Shown here in pieces: positions 1 to 7,724 of a stretch of 37,323 bases of DNA. The number at the start of each line of letters is the position of its first letter. The stretch's first letter is position 1. Position numbers and translations under genes: made by a program. Location: assembly GCA_937886445.1 (NCBI GenBank), contig CALGBY010000034.1, positions 1 through 37,323 of the forward strand, written 5' to 3'. This DNA comes from an uncultured Clostridia bacterium (lineage in GTDB: Bacteria; Bacillota; Clostridia; Christensenellales; Aristaeellaceae). The notes beneath the pieces are model-generated. The model worked only from the letters and a program-made list of their open reading frames with translations, made no database searches and was not told the origin of the DNA.

Positions 1-2
1 TC

Positions 3-110
3 CGGAGGGCGGGCCATGTATCGAAATTTCTGCAAGATGAAGATGTTGGAAAAGATACCGTTCAGCGTGCTGACGAATTGTGCGGTATTGCCTTCATGTA
101 CTGCGCCTGA
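3..110 (+). CDS. C-terminal end of an unidentified protein (partial)
   Basis: Reading frame 3 is open from the window edge to a TGA at 108-110 and gives a 35-residue tail ending in ELCGIAFMYCA. The composition looks like real protein (charged helix, then a hydrophobic end), and the frame stops just before a hairpin at 138-170. The start lies outside the window. No family can be named from this piece, and a chance open frame of this length is possible. It would be convergent with the minus-strand operon that ends at 246. Confidence 0.4.
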   Translation, partial: RRAGHVSKFLQDEDVGKDTVQRADELCGIAFMYCA

Positions 111-137
111 AGACTGCAAGAACAGGCAAAATAAACA

Positions 138-170
138 GTCCCGTGCAGGGCGTGAGCGTCTTCACGGGAC
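138..170 (-). terminator. Terminator of the Rrf2-to-TPR operon
   Basis: GTCCCGTG (138-145) pairs perfectly with CACGGGAC (163-170). On the minus strand the stem is followed by a T-rich stretch (TGTTTATTTT, 137-128). It lies about 75 bases past the stop codon of the TPR gene. On the plus strand the downstream side is poor in T, so it would work mainly for the minus strand. Confidence 0.65.
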
Positions 171-181
171 GGGCTTCTGCG

Positions 182-237
182 GCGATACCGCGCGGTACGG
201 CAGCACGCTGAGCAGTGCCTCACCTGTGCGGTATCGC
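182..237 (-). repeat. Structured element, copy 1 (3' UTR of the TPR gene)
   Basis: A perfect 10-base inverted repeat (GCGATACCGC 182-191, GCGGTATCGC 228-237) encloses a smaller hairpin: GCAC 203-206, loop 207-214 (GCTGAGCA on plus), GTGC 215-218. It starts 8 bases after the stop codon of the TPR gene. A related element sits at 36391-36440 after the stop codon of an unrelated gene. The strand is assigned from the gene whose transcript would contain it. It does not look like an ordinary terminator, because no T-run follows and a separate terminator hairpin lies further on. Confidence 0.6.
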
Positions 238-245
238 GCTGTGCA

Positions 246-947
246 TTACTTTTTGAGCCGTTTCAGTTCTTCTTCCACCTTTGCCTTTGTTGCGTAGTTC
301 AACACACTGAAATTGCCCTGCAGCGCCTTTTCAAGCTTTTTGACGGCTTCCTCTGTTTTTCCTTCCTCTACATCGTATCTTGAAAGGAACCAGAGCGTGT
401 CGATCTGATTATCCTTGATCGAGATGGCTTTTTCAAAGTAGCCGCGGGCCTTTTCCTTATCTCCGGCCAGTCTGTAGTAGGCCTGACCGAGGTTATCCAG
501 CACGATGGGATCCTCGTCGTCATAGGCGAGGCCTTCCTCGTTGAAGGAGATGGCCTTTTCCAGATCGCCGGCTTCTACATACAGGTATCCGAGCACGGTG
601 TAGATATCACCGGTCTTGTTTTTTGAGGCGATGTTTTCCATGTTGGCAATGGCGCCGTCCATGTCACCCAGCTTGTACTCCGCGGCGGAATAATTGACAA
701 AGAGACGGATACGGTAGGCGGTGTCGAGGTCCGGCGCTTTCTGCGCTTTCTTCAGTATCTCCTTGACGCGCAGGAAATTCTGTTCTCCGCCCTCCTTGAG
801 CAGCCTGGTCGTAAAGGGAAGCATATATGCGGCTCTGATAACATCGGCCGCGTACAGCTCCTCATACATTTTCATGGCTTCCTCTGTTTTGCCCTTCTGC
901 TGTTTGGAAAGAGCGCTGCGGATCTTCAGTTCTTCCTTAAGTCCCAT
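246..947 (-). CDS. Tetratricopeptide-repeat protein
   Basis: This 233-residue protein has no signal peptide or membrane segment and is built of helical repeats of about 34 residues. The clearest are around residues 115-150 (TVLGYLYVEAGDLEKAIS) and 150-190 (DNLGQAYYRLAGDKEKARGY), the usual TPR pattern of small, large and aromatic residues. TPR arrays are protein-binding scaffolds, and no enzyme motif is seen. The start has a strong AGGAGG site and overlaps the 3' end of the exonuclease gene by 11 bases, so the two are probably translationally coupled. It is the last gene of the operon. The upstream exonuclease also has a TPR-like C-terminal half, so the two may share a partner; this is inference. 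Confidence 0.8.
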   Translation of the reverse strand: MGLKEELKIRSALSKQQKGKTEEAMKMYEELYAADVIRAAYMLPFTTRLLKEGGEQNFLRVKEILKKAQKAPDLDTAYRIRLFVNYSAAEYKLGDMDGAIANMENIASKNKTGDIYTVLGYLYVEAGDLEKAISFNEEGLAYDDEDPIVLDNLGQAYYRLAGDKEKARGYFEKAISIKDNQIDTLWFLSRYDVEEGKTEEAVKKLEKALQGNFSVLNYATKAKVEEELKRLKK

Positions 948-2070
948 TTTTCTGCCTCCTTAATTTATCGTCCAGTCTGAGATAACGTTTTTCAAGCTCA
1001 GCATGCAGAGGGTCGTTTCTTTCCGCGGCCAGAAACATGGCCTGCGCCGTTACGCGCATCGCGCCCTCCGTGTCCTTCATGCGGTGTTCAAGCAGCTTGG
1101 CAAGCGCGATGTAAGGAAACAGCCCGCCCTGTCTGCTTTTGATCATGATGCGCCATACCTCGGCGGCCTTGTCATATTGCTTATCCTTCCGGAAGCTTTC
1201 CGCCAGCCGTGTACGGGAAAGCGCCGAAAGGCTGCCCCTGTCCGCAAGACGGAAGCATCGCCTCGCGCGTGCTGTTTCGCCCCGCTTTTCAAGCACCCTT
1301 CCTACGGAATAGATATCCTCGTCTTCGGTAAGCGATTCCGGTGCTTCATGGGAAAGGATCAGCGCGCGCAGCACATCCGCAAGGCTTTTCACATCCTGCA
1401 GGTTATGGCTGAGCACATCTTCTAAGCACGAAAAATCGCGTGTTTTGAGATAAGTGAAAAAGCGTTCGGGCACCTGAGAGCCGGGAAGATCCTCGCCGCG
1501 TCCCTTTCCGAGTACCTTTTCCTCCAGCATGGAAAGATTGCATCTGCCCAGCCGCAGCTTCCATACCCTTCTTGCCGCGTGCAGAAGATCAAGCGAAATG
1601 AGCCCATGGGGGAAACGCATCCGGTTCATCACAAAACGGGATTCAAGCAGCGGGATATCAAAGGTTTTTCCGTTAAAGGTGCATACGGCCTGCTTGCCTT
1701 CAAGAAGCGCCGCGAGCTTTTTCAGCATCGCCTCTTCCTCGCAGTAATCGCGGATGACATACTGCCGTATTTCAAAGCCGTTCTGTGAAAAGAAGCCCGC
1801 GCCGCATTCAAAAGCCAGCGTGCCTGCCCCGCCGGAAAGCCCTGTGGTTTCCGTATCCAGAAACAATACTTCGGAAAGCGGCAGGGGAGAGCATTCTTCT
1901 CCGAATACCAGACGCAGCGCATGGGACGGAATGATATCCGGCAGACCGCATTCCTTCGCGGGAAACACGCAGCACCGTTCCCAGCAGGTCCTTTCCGCTT
2001 CAGCTTCCGTTTTCTCCGCCTTTTTGACAGGCGGCATCGCGGAACGGATCCTGTCACGCAGGGAAAGCAT
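937..2070 (-). CDS. YprB-like 3'-5' exonuclease (RNase H-like) with TPR-like C-terminus
   Basis: The 377-residue protein has a DEDD-type exonuclease core. Exo I is LDTETTG with D72 and E74; Exo II is NGKTFD with D138; Exo III contains HNLQD near residue 235. This matches the RNase H-like YprB family of Bacillus, whose substrate is not established. Residues from about 260 form helical TPR-like repeats (ARRCFRLADRG, AEVWRIMIKS). An in-frame ATG lies 30 bases further upstream, but the start at 2070 is preferred: it has the site GGAGGAGGAAGAC, and its ATG overlaps the stop codon of the preceding gene (TGATG), which indicates translational coupling. The gene also overlaps the following TPR gene. 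It is likely cytoplasmic, with no signal peptide. Confidence 0.85.
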   Translation of the reverse strand: MLSLRDRIRSAMPPVKKAEKTEAEAERTCWERCCVFPAKECGLPDIIPSHALRLVFGEECSPLPLSEVLFLDTETTGLSGGAGTLAFECGAGFFSQNGFEIRQYVIRDYCEEEAMLKKLAALLEGKQAVCTFNGKTFDIPLLESRFVMNRMRFPHGLISLDLLHAARRVWKLRLGRCNLSMLEEKVLGKGRGEDLPGSQVPERFFTYLKTRDFSCLEDVLSHNLQDVKSLADVLRALILSHEAPESLTEDEDIYSVGRVLEKRGETARARRCFRLADRGSLSALSRTRLAESFRKDKQYDKAAEVWRIMIKSRQGGLFPYIALAKLLEHRMKDTEGAMRVTAQAMFLAAERNDPLHAELEKRYLRLDDKLRRQKNGT

Positions 2071-2903
2071 CAGTCTTCCTCCTCCGCGTAGTAAAAGCAC
2101 AGCTCCTGTTCGCCGTCCTCTGAGATGCCGAGCACCCGTATTTCGTTGGGCTTCGCGCGCTCACTGAGCAGGCGTTCAAGGTCGCCTCCCGCGTTTTCCC
2201 AGGCGGCGAGATAACTGCGCAGATCCTCCCAAAATTCTTCAAGAGAAAAGTGCATATCCCTGATATAAAGGGCGGCGTCGAGCCCCACATAGCGAAGATG
2301 CCAGGGCTCAAAGCGGATGCCTGTCGATGCTTCCTTATCCTCCATATAACGGATGATGAAGCCGTATTCCCAGCAATGCTCCGCCATCCACTGTGCTTCA
2401 CGGGTGTTTTTGAAATCGGCGTTCATGCCGTCCTTTTTGGTCCATTCCCTGTTCAGCACATCCACACCGAGCCCTGTCTGGTGATCGGATGAACCGGGAT
2501 AAGCCACATAGCCGTCATCCCGCCCTACCTTTTCAAGCCGGTTATAGTACATGGTCTTCTGTGTTTTATAGCTTCTGTAGCTGCTTTTTACGTAGAGAGT
2601 GCAGCCGTCCTTTTCCGCGGCGTCAAACAGAAGGTTCAGGGCAGCCTCGGCGTCCTTTCTGAGCTGTCCCTTTACCGCGCAGCGGGCGGTGATATCTACA
2701 AGATCAGCCGGTTCATATGCGGGATCCAGCAGATCGCTTTGGTTTGTGAGCGTAAGATACTGCCGGCGATCCGCCACCGTTTCCGGAGAAAGCGGATACT
2801 GCCACGCGGGCATCGCGGTATTTTCCGCGTGCGCGTACAGAGGCAGCAGCAGCGTGAGCAGAAGCATACAGACGGCGCAGCGCCCGGCGGGGTGCGTTTT
2901 CAT
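2070..2903 (-). CDS. VanY-family D-alanyl-D-alanine carboxypeptidase, secreted (first of two)
   Basis: The 277-residue protein starts at 2903 after AAGGAGG. The frame is open further upstream, but the signal peptide fixes the start: MKTHPAGR, a hydrophobic stretch to about residue 22, then AHA-E as a likely cleavage site. The M15 peptidase zinc motifs are present: SSDHQTGLGVD (H141, D148) and EPWH (E199, H202), plus the substrate-loop motif SSYRSYKTQ around residue 107. The family trims the terminal D-Ala from peptidoglycan peptides outside the membrane. Its neighbour at 2990-3655 has the same fold, so this is a diverged tandem pair. No vanRS or ligase genes are present, so a cell-wall maturation role is more likely than glycopeptide resistance. 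It overlaps the exonuclease gene by one base. Confidence 0.9.
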   Translation of the reverse strand: MKTHPAGRCAVCMLLLTLLLPLYAHAENTAMPAWQYPLSPETVADRRQYLTLTNQSDLLDPAYEPADLVDITARCAVKGQLRKDAEAALNLLFDAAEKDGCTLYVKSSYRSYKTQKTMYYNRLEKVGRDDGYVAYPGSSDHQTGLGVDVLNREWTKKDGMNADFKNTREAQWMAEHCWEYGFIIRYMEDKEASTGIRFEPWHLRYVGLDAALYIRDMHFSLEEFWEDLRSYLAAWENAGGDLERLLSERAKPNEIRVLGISEDGEQELCFYYAEEED

Positions 2904-2989
2904 GCTTATGTGTCCTCCTTCGGATGAAGTGCCGATGGCAGTTTGAAAAGGGTCTGTGTATGGTTCCCGCCGCGGTCTCTCCGGGGCTT

Positions 2990-3655
2990 TCAGCGGCTGA
3001 GCCGTTCCAGACTTTCCTTTCTGAGGCTTTCTACATAGATCTCGAGCGGGATATCCATTTCGGTGATCGTCATCGCGTGTAACCTGCCCACATAACGGAT
3101 GTGCCAGGGCTCGTACATGTAGCCGGTGATATCCTCCCATTCCTTTTTGTAGCGGATGATAAAGCCGTATTCGGCGGCGTGCTCCGCCACCCACAGCCCC
3201 TCCGGCGTGGAAGCGAAACGCTCCGTAAGCCCGTGATCATTCTCAGTACAAAGGTCCATCGCCAGCCCCAGCTGGTGCTCGCTGGCTCCGGGCGGGGCGG
3301 ATACGCGCAGTGCTTTCTTTTTTCCGACGGCCCTAACCTTGCGGTCGTGTACGGCTGCCTGTGTCTTATAGCTGCGGTAGCCGGAGAGCGCGCATAGAAT
3401 GATGCCGTCCCTTTCGGCGGCCATGCACATTTCTTCCAGCGCGTGCGCCGCTTCTTCCCGAAGCAGTACATTTTCGGTCACGCACCTTACATCCGGCATC
3501 ACCAGATCGTCCGGTACATAGCCGGATGTGAGCGTGTATTCCCGGTTGACCAGAAAGAGACTGCCGCCGAGGTTCATCTGCCCTTCATAGGAGATAAGCG
3601 TTTCCTGAGAAAGAGACAGGAACACGAACAGCAGGGAAATGAGCCTGTCCAGCAT
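2990..3655 (-). CDS. VanY-family D-alanyl-D-alanine carboxypeptidase (second of two)
   Basis: The 221-residue protein starts after GGAGGAATT. Its short hydrophobic N-terminus (LISLLFVFLSLS) could be a signal peptide or a membrane anchor. Zinc-site motifs of family M15 are intact: ASEHQLGLAMD (H127, D134) and EPWH (E182, H185), preceded by SGYRSYKTQ near residue 91. It lacks the longer N-terminal region of its neighbour at 2070-2903 and is otherwise clearly paralogous to it. It lies 24 bases downstream of hflX, and 86 bases separate it from the next carboxypeptidase gene. The reaction inferred from the family is removal of C-terminal D-Ala from wall peptides. Confidence 0.9.
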   Translation of the reverse strand: MLDRLISLLFVFLSLSQETLISYEGQMNLGGSLFLVNREYTLTSGYVPDDLVMPDVRCVTENVLLREEAAHALEEMCMAAERDGIILCALSGYRSYKTQAAVHDRKVRAVGKKKALRVSAPPGASEHQLGLAMDLCTENDHGLTERFASTPEGLWVAEHAAEYGFIIRYKKEWEDITGYMYEPWHIRYVGRLHAMTITEMDIPLEIYVESLRKESLERLSR

Positions 3656-3679
3656 AATTCCTCCGCGATAACAGTTTTC

Positions 3680-5458
3680 TTACGGTTTTCCCGTAAACAG
3701 ACGGGTACCGTATCTTGAAGTGATCACACCGATATTTTCGGGCGAGAGCATGACGGTCACGCGTGTTCCGTCCTCAAGATGCTCCTCCTCCGTTACGCGG
3801 CCGAGCTTTCTCAGATCGTTCAGCGCGGCATACGCGCTGTAGGGAATGAAAAGCGTGCAGGCCTGTTCCTTTTTGCGAAGCTCGCCTGCGATGGCCGAAA
3901 GGAGCCTGTCAATACCCTTCCCGGATTTCGCGCTGATCATGACCGCACCGGGGATCGGCTGACACAGCGGTTCCCTGTCACACTTGTTCATGACCTCGAT
4001 GACCGGCTTATCCGCCGCGCCCAGTTCTTCAAGAACATGATCCACCACCGCGCGCTTGCGGGGCGTTTCGGGATCGGAAATGTCACTTACGATCACAAGA
4101 AGATCGGCATCCGCGGCCTCTTCCAGCGTGGATCTGAACGCGTCCACCAGATCGTGCGGCAGCTTCGATATAAAGCCTACGGTATCCGTAAGCAGAAACT
4201 CGCCTCCGTCCGCCAGAGCCACCTTTCTGGAGGTGGCGTCCAGCGTGGCGAACAGCTGATCCTGCACATATACACCGGCATCTGTCAGCAAGTTCAGCAG
4301 GGTGGATTTTCCGGTATTGGTGTAGCCTACCAGCGCTACGGAGGGAATATCGTTCTTTTTCCGGTTCTTCTTTCTGATCTCCCGCTGCCTGACAAGCTGT
4401 TCCAGATCCTTTTTCAATTCGGAAACGCGCTCGCGGATGCGGCGACGGTCCATTTCCAGCTTGGTTTCGCCGGGGCCTCTTGTGCCGATACCGCCTCCAA
4501 GCCGTGAAAGGATCAGGCCCTGACCGATCAGGCGGGCGGAACGGTATTTCATCTGCGCCAGCGCTACCTGCAGCTTGCCCTCGCTGCTTTTCGCGCGCTG
4601 TGCGAAGATATCCAGGATCAGCGTTGTACGGTCGATCACCTTGACGCCTGTGATCTCTTCCAGATTGCGGGTCTGGATGCCGGTAAGCTCATCATCCACG
4701 ATGATCAGATCGGCTCCCGCGGCCTGAGCGTCCAGTGACAGGCGTTCCGCCTTTCCGCTTCCCACAAAGGTCGCGGTATCCGGCTTGTCTTTTTTCTGAA
4801 GCACGCGGGCGCACACAACGGCGCCGGCAGTCTTGGCCAGATTTTCCAGTTCGTCAAGAGACTGCTCGCTGTCAATGCCCAGCAGCAGCGCTTTTTCGGG
4901 CACCTGCGTTTCCTCACCGCGGTCACTGTCCACAGCCCGGTCGGCTTCCTCGATCAGTTCCATCCATCCCGAGCGCTGAAGCGCGCGCACAGACAGCGGC
5001 CCTTCCTGGCGTATCTGTCTTTCGCCGCCGAGCTTTGCACCGGGGAAAGCGGCGGTAACGCCGGTGATCCTGCCGTCCGCGCTGACGCCGCAGGCAGAGA
5101 TGCTGTCCAGCATCAGGCTGCGCAGCGCGCTCAGATCCACCGCGGAAAGGTACGGGTTTCCGCCCGGATGGGTGTGGATGCAGCGTACGCGGCTCAGCCT
5201 GGACGCGCTTCTGCGCATATGCCAGTCCTGCAGAGGTACGCTGTCGTTGCCGCCCACGGTGATATCCAGCACATCGCCCTCGCGGCTGATGTATACCGAG
5301 ATCTCCCGGTTGATCGAAGCAGAAAAAGCGGCGATATATTCCAGCATTTCTGCCGGGATAAATTCGTCGCGGGCAATGGGGTAGTCATACAGGGTGCCGA
5401 GCTTTTCAAGCTCGGTATCCCGTATGCCTGTAATGTTTCCGTGAACCTTGTTTATCAT
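3680..5458 (-). CDS. hflX: GTPase HflX with long N-terminal extension
   Basis: The 592-residue protein has a canonical HflX core. The glycine-rich GGGIGTRGPGETKLE lies near 321-335, a basic coiled-coil linker at 336-372, G1 GYTNTGKS at 378-385, G3 DTVG at 425-428 and NKCD further on. HflX binds 50S or 70S ribosomes and helps split or rescue stalled ribosomes under stress. The first roughly 185 residues form an extra domain with HTHPGGNPYLSAVD (H95, H97, S105, D108), the pattern of JAMM metalloproteases. The start at 5458 is chosen because it falls 4 bases after the scaffold gene and gives the N-terminus MINKVHGNITGIRD; its ribosome site is weak, which suggests coupling. An in-frame ATG 36 bases upstream would lie inside the scaffold gene. 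Confidence 0.93.
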   Translation of the reverse strand: MINKVHGNITGIRDTELEKLGTLYDYPIARDEFIPAEMLEYIAAFSASINREISVYISREGDVLDITVGGNDSVPLQDWHMRRSASRLSRVRCIHTHPGGNPYLSAVDLSALRSLMLDSISACGVSADGRITGVTAAFPGAKLGGERQIRQEGPLSVRALQRSGWMELIEEADRAVDSDRGEETQVPEKALLLGIDSEQSLDELENLAKTAGAVVCARVLQKKDKPDTATFVGSGKAERLSLDAQAAGADLIIVDDELTGIQTRNLEEITGVKVIDRTTLILDIFAQRAKSSEGKLQVALAQMKYRSARLIGQGLILSRLGGGIGTRGPGETKLEMDRRRIRERVSELKKDLEQLVRQREIRKKNRKKNDIPSVALVGYTNTGKSTLLNLLTDAGVYVQDQLFATLDATSRKVALADGGEFLLTDTVGFISKLPHDLVDAFRSTLEEAADADLLVIVSDISDPETPRKRAVVDHVLEELGAADKPVIEVMNKCDREPLCQPIPGAVMISAKSGKGIDRLLSAIAGELRKKEQACTLFIPYSAYAALNDLRKLGRVTEEEHLEDGTRVTVMLSPENIGVITSRYGTRLFTGKP

Positions 5459-5462
5459 TCTT

Positions 5463-5864
5463 TTACAGCTCGATCCCGGCGGCCCTGGCCTCATCCGGAT
5501 GGTTCTTTACATAATCCTCCACCGCGGCGTGGATGGCTTCCTCCGCCAGCAGGCTGCAGTGCATCTTTACGGGGGGAAGGCCGTCCAGCGCTTCGGCAAC
5601 GGCCTTGTTGGTAAGGGTGAGGGCATCCTTCAGGCTTTTGCCCTTTACCATTTCGGTGGCCATGGAGGAGGTGGCGATCGCCGCGCCGCAGCCGAAGGTC
5701 TTGAACTTGACATCCTCAATGATGCCGTCCTTCACCTTCAGATACATACGCATGATATCGCCGCACTTTGCGTTTCCGACGGTGCCGACACCGTCCGCGT
5801 CGGGGATCTCGCCCACATTGCGGGGATTGGAAAAATGATCCATTACCTTTTCACTGTAATCCAT
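5463..5864 (-). CDS. nifU: Iron-sulfur cluster assembly scaffold (IscU/NifU N-terminal type)
   Basis: The 133-residue protein carries the three conserved scaffold cysteines, C34 (NAKCGD, with D36), C59 (FGCGAA) and C103 (MHCSLL), on which a [2Fe-2S] cluster is built. The N-terminus YSEKVMDHFSNPRNVG is typical of the family. The length fits the single-domain form of the NifS/NifU pair found in Clostridia. It lies 62 bases downstream of the cysteine desulfurase gene, which would supply its sulfur, and 4 bases before hflX. The LPPVK motif recognised by HscA-type chaperones in IscU is seen at residues 96-100, although no chaperone gene is in the window. Confidence 0.94.
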   Translation of the reverse strand: MDYSEKVMDHFSNPRNVGEIPDADGVGTVGNAKCGDIMRMYLKVKDGIIEDVKFKTFGCGAAIATSSMATEMVKGKSLKDALTLTNKAVAEALDGLPPVKMHCSLLAEEAIHAAVEDYVKNHPDEARAAGIEL

Positions 5865-5926
5865 ATATACCTCCGATAAGTATCTTTCATTTCATAATAA
5901 GTTTTTGTGCAGAGCTTCGGGGAAGC

Positions 5927-7105
5927 TTACTTCTTCTGCGCCTCGATAAAATCCTGCCAGCAGGGGCTCATGGAACGCAGATCCTCCACGATGCCGGGCA
6001 GCACGCGCAGCACCTCATCCACTTCCGCTTCGGTGTTCAGATCCGACAGGGAAAGGCGCAGACTGCCGTGGGCCACTTCATGGGGAAGACCGATCGCGAG
6101 CAGTACATGAGAGGGATCCAGCGAGCCGCTTGTGCAGGCACTGCCGGAGGAGGCGGCGATCCCGGCCAGATCCAGACGCAGCAGCAGGGATTCACCCTCG
6201 ATAAACTGCACACTGATGTTGACATTGCCGGGAAGACGCTGCATCGGGTGGCCGTTGAGACGGGTATAGGGGATCTTCAGCAGGTTTTCGATCAGCCTGT
6301 CACGCATCTGCATGATGCGCATGTTCTTTTCCTCAAGGTTTTTTGTGGCCAGCGTGATCGCTTCGCCGAGACCGACGATGCCGGGCAGGTTTTCCGTGCC
6401 GGCGCGTTTTCCTTTTTCCTGCGCTCCGCCGTGGATCACATTATCCAGCTTGATGCCGGTGCGTACATACAGCGCGCCTACGCCCTTGGGGCCGTGGAAC
6501 TTGTGTCCGGAAAGGGAAAGCATATCCACATGCCAGTCATTTACATTGACCGGTACGGCGCCGATCGCCTGAACGGCGTCGCAATGGAAGGGGATGCCGT
6601 GCGCGTTCGCGATCCTGCCGATCTCGGGGATGGGCTCAAGCGTACCGATCTCGTTGTTGGCCGCCATGACGGAGATGAGGATCGTTTTATCTGTGATGGC
6701 CTTTTCGACATCGGCGGGGTCAACACGGCCGTATTCGTCTACCGGCAGATAGGTGATTGTGAATCCCTGCTTTTCAAGCCAGTCACAGGTGTGCAGCACG
6801 GCGTGATGCTCGATACAGGTGGTGATGATGTGGTTGCCCTTATCGCGGCGGGCAAACGCGGTGCCCTTGATGGCCCAGTTGTCACTTTCGGAACCGCCGG
6901 CGGTAAAGTAGATCTCACCCGGCTTCGCGCCCAGCGCTTCCGCCACCTGACGGCGCGCTTCTTCCAGCTTTTTACGGGCATCGCGTCCGGTGGAGTGGAT
7001 GGAGGAGGCATTGCCGTAGCAATCGCCGAAGCAGGGAAGCATTTTTGCAAGCACCTCGGGGGTGACCGGTGTGGTACCCGCGTTGTCCATATAGATCCTG
7101 TCCAT
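5927..7105 (-). CDS. nifS: Cysteine desulfurase (NifS/IscS type)
   Basis: The 392-residue class V PLP enzyme takes sulfur from cysteine and hands it to the scaffold encoded next. Visible residues are H100 in IEHHAV (cofactor stacking), D176 and Q179 in HCDAVQ, the Schiff-base lysine K202 in SGHKFHGPKG, and the sulfur-carrying C324 in GSACTSGSLDPSHVL. The last lies in the long loop typical of group I enzymes. The length is normal. The start has an AGGAG site and falls 4 bases after the Rrf2 gene, so it is cotranscribed with its likely regulator. Confidence 0.96.
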   Translation of the reverse strand: MDRIYMDNAGTTPVTPEVLAKMLPCFGDCYGNASSIHSTGRDARKKLEEARRQVAEALGAKPGEIYFTAGGSESDNWAIKGTAFARRDKGNHIITTCIEHHAVLHTCDWLEKQGFTITYLPVDEYGRVDPADVEKAITDKTILISVMAANNEIGTLEPIPEIGRIANAHGIPFHCDAVQAIGAVPVNVNDWHVDMLSLSGHKFHGPKGVGALYVRTGIKLDNVIHGGAQEKGKRAGTENLPGIVGLGEAITLATKNLEEKNMRIMQMRDRLIENLLKIPYTRLNGHPMQRLPGNVNISVQFIEGESLLLRLDLAGIAASSGSACTSGSLDPSHVLLAIGLPHEVAHGSLRLSLSDLNTEAEVDEVLRVLPGIVEDLRSMSPCWQDFIEAQKK

Positions 7106-7109
7106 TTTA

Positions 7110-7529
7110 TTACTGCTCCTTTACATTGTTTTCAAGCATATCTTTGAGTGAAACGGAGGAAAAAAGGCGGTTGATGGAATCCGTAAGGTATTCCCATACG
7201 CCCCGGGTGGGGCAGCTTCCGCTTTGAGGACAGGGAGCGGCGCTGTCTCCCAGACAGTCGCTCAGGCTCAGCTTGCCCTCGGTCGCGTCAAAAATATCGC
7301 CCACGGTGATCTTGTCCGGCTCCTTTGCCAGCTGATAGCCTCCGTGCGCGCCGCGTACGGTTTTTACCAGCCCGGCCCTGCGCAGGCTGCCCAGCAGCTG
7401 CTCAATGTAGTTTTCCGGAAGCAGGATCCCCTGAGTGATCTCCTTCAGGCTTTGCGGCCCGCTGTCCTCACGGGATGCCAGATATACCATGGTATACACC
7501 CCGTATTTTCCTCTTGTTGACAGTTTCAT
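7110..7529 (-). CDS. Rrf2-family transcriptional regulator (IscR-like)
   Basis: The 139-residue protein has an N-terminal winged helix (MKLSTRGKYGVYTM, then the recognition region near residues 38-65 with VRGAHGGYQLA) and three cysteines, C92, C100 and C106, at nearly the IscR spacing. In IscR these bind a [2Fe-2S] cluster, so this protein probably senses Fe-S status. It heads the operon with nifS and nifU. A palindrome between its promoter and start codon, at 7548-7566, is the natural candidate operator for autoregulation. It could instead be a CymR-type cysteine regulator, but the cysteines and gene order favour an Fe-S role. Confidence 0.92.
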   Translation of the reverse strand: MKLSTRGKYGVYTMVYLASREDSGPQSLKEITQGILLPENYIEQLLGSLRRAGLVKTVRGAHGGYQLAKEPDKITVGDIFDATEGKLSLSDCLGDSAAPCPQSGSCPTRGVWEYLTDSINRLFSSVSLKDMLENNVKEQ

Positions 7530-7547
7530 CTGTGCTCCTTTTCAAAA

Positions 7548-7566
7548 TCCGACAAAGTTAGTCGGA
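7548..7566 (-). promoter_or_regulatory. Palindrome, candidate Rrf2 operator
   Basis: TCCGAC (7548-7553) and GTCGGA (7561-7566) form a perfect inverted repeat around a 7-base spacer. It lies just downstream of the expected transcription start and upstream of the rrf2 start codon, where a bound repressor would block transcription. Assignment to the Rrf2 protein is inferred from position and symmetry. Confidence 0.65.
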
Positions 7567-7577
7567 ATTACGGATAG

Positions 7578-7606
7578 AGTATAACGCGTACGGTATGCTT
7601 TGTCAA
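7578..7606 (-). promoter_or_regulatory. Promoter of the Rrf2/Fe-S operon
   Basis: On the minus strand TTGACA (7606-7601) and TATACT (7583-7578) are separated by exactly 17 bases. Transcription should begin near 7571, about 40 bases before the rrf2 start codon. No other convincing promoter is seen before the genes down to 246. Confidence 0.85.
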
Positions 7607-7724
7607 GGGAACGGAAAATATTTTGCGGCGTCACATACGGATACGGCGTGGGGAGGGCTTTGCTTGTGCAGGCGCCGGCCGGCACCGCTCCCGGGAAAGA
7701 CCGGAGGCGGGTCCCTGCCGTAAC

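Noticed and set aside
16..297. 93-codon open frame at the left edge on plus
   Set aside because: It crosses the terminator and the structured element and runs antisense into the TPR gene; frame 3 with a stop at 110 is a better candidate for a real gene end.
2070..3655. Vancomycin resistance locus
   Set aside because: Only VanY-type peptidases are present; there is no ligase, dehydrogenase, VanX or two-component system nearby.
5768..7147. Long open frame on the plus strand opposite nifS
   Set aside because: It is the complement of a conserved cysteine desulfurase gene, with no family resemblance and no ribosome site.
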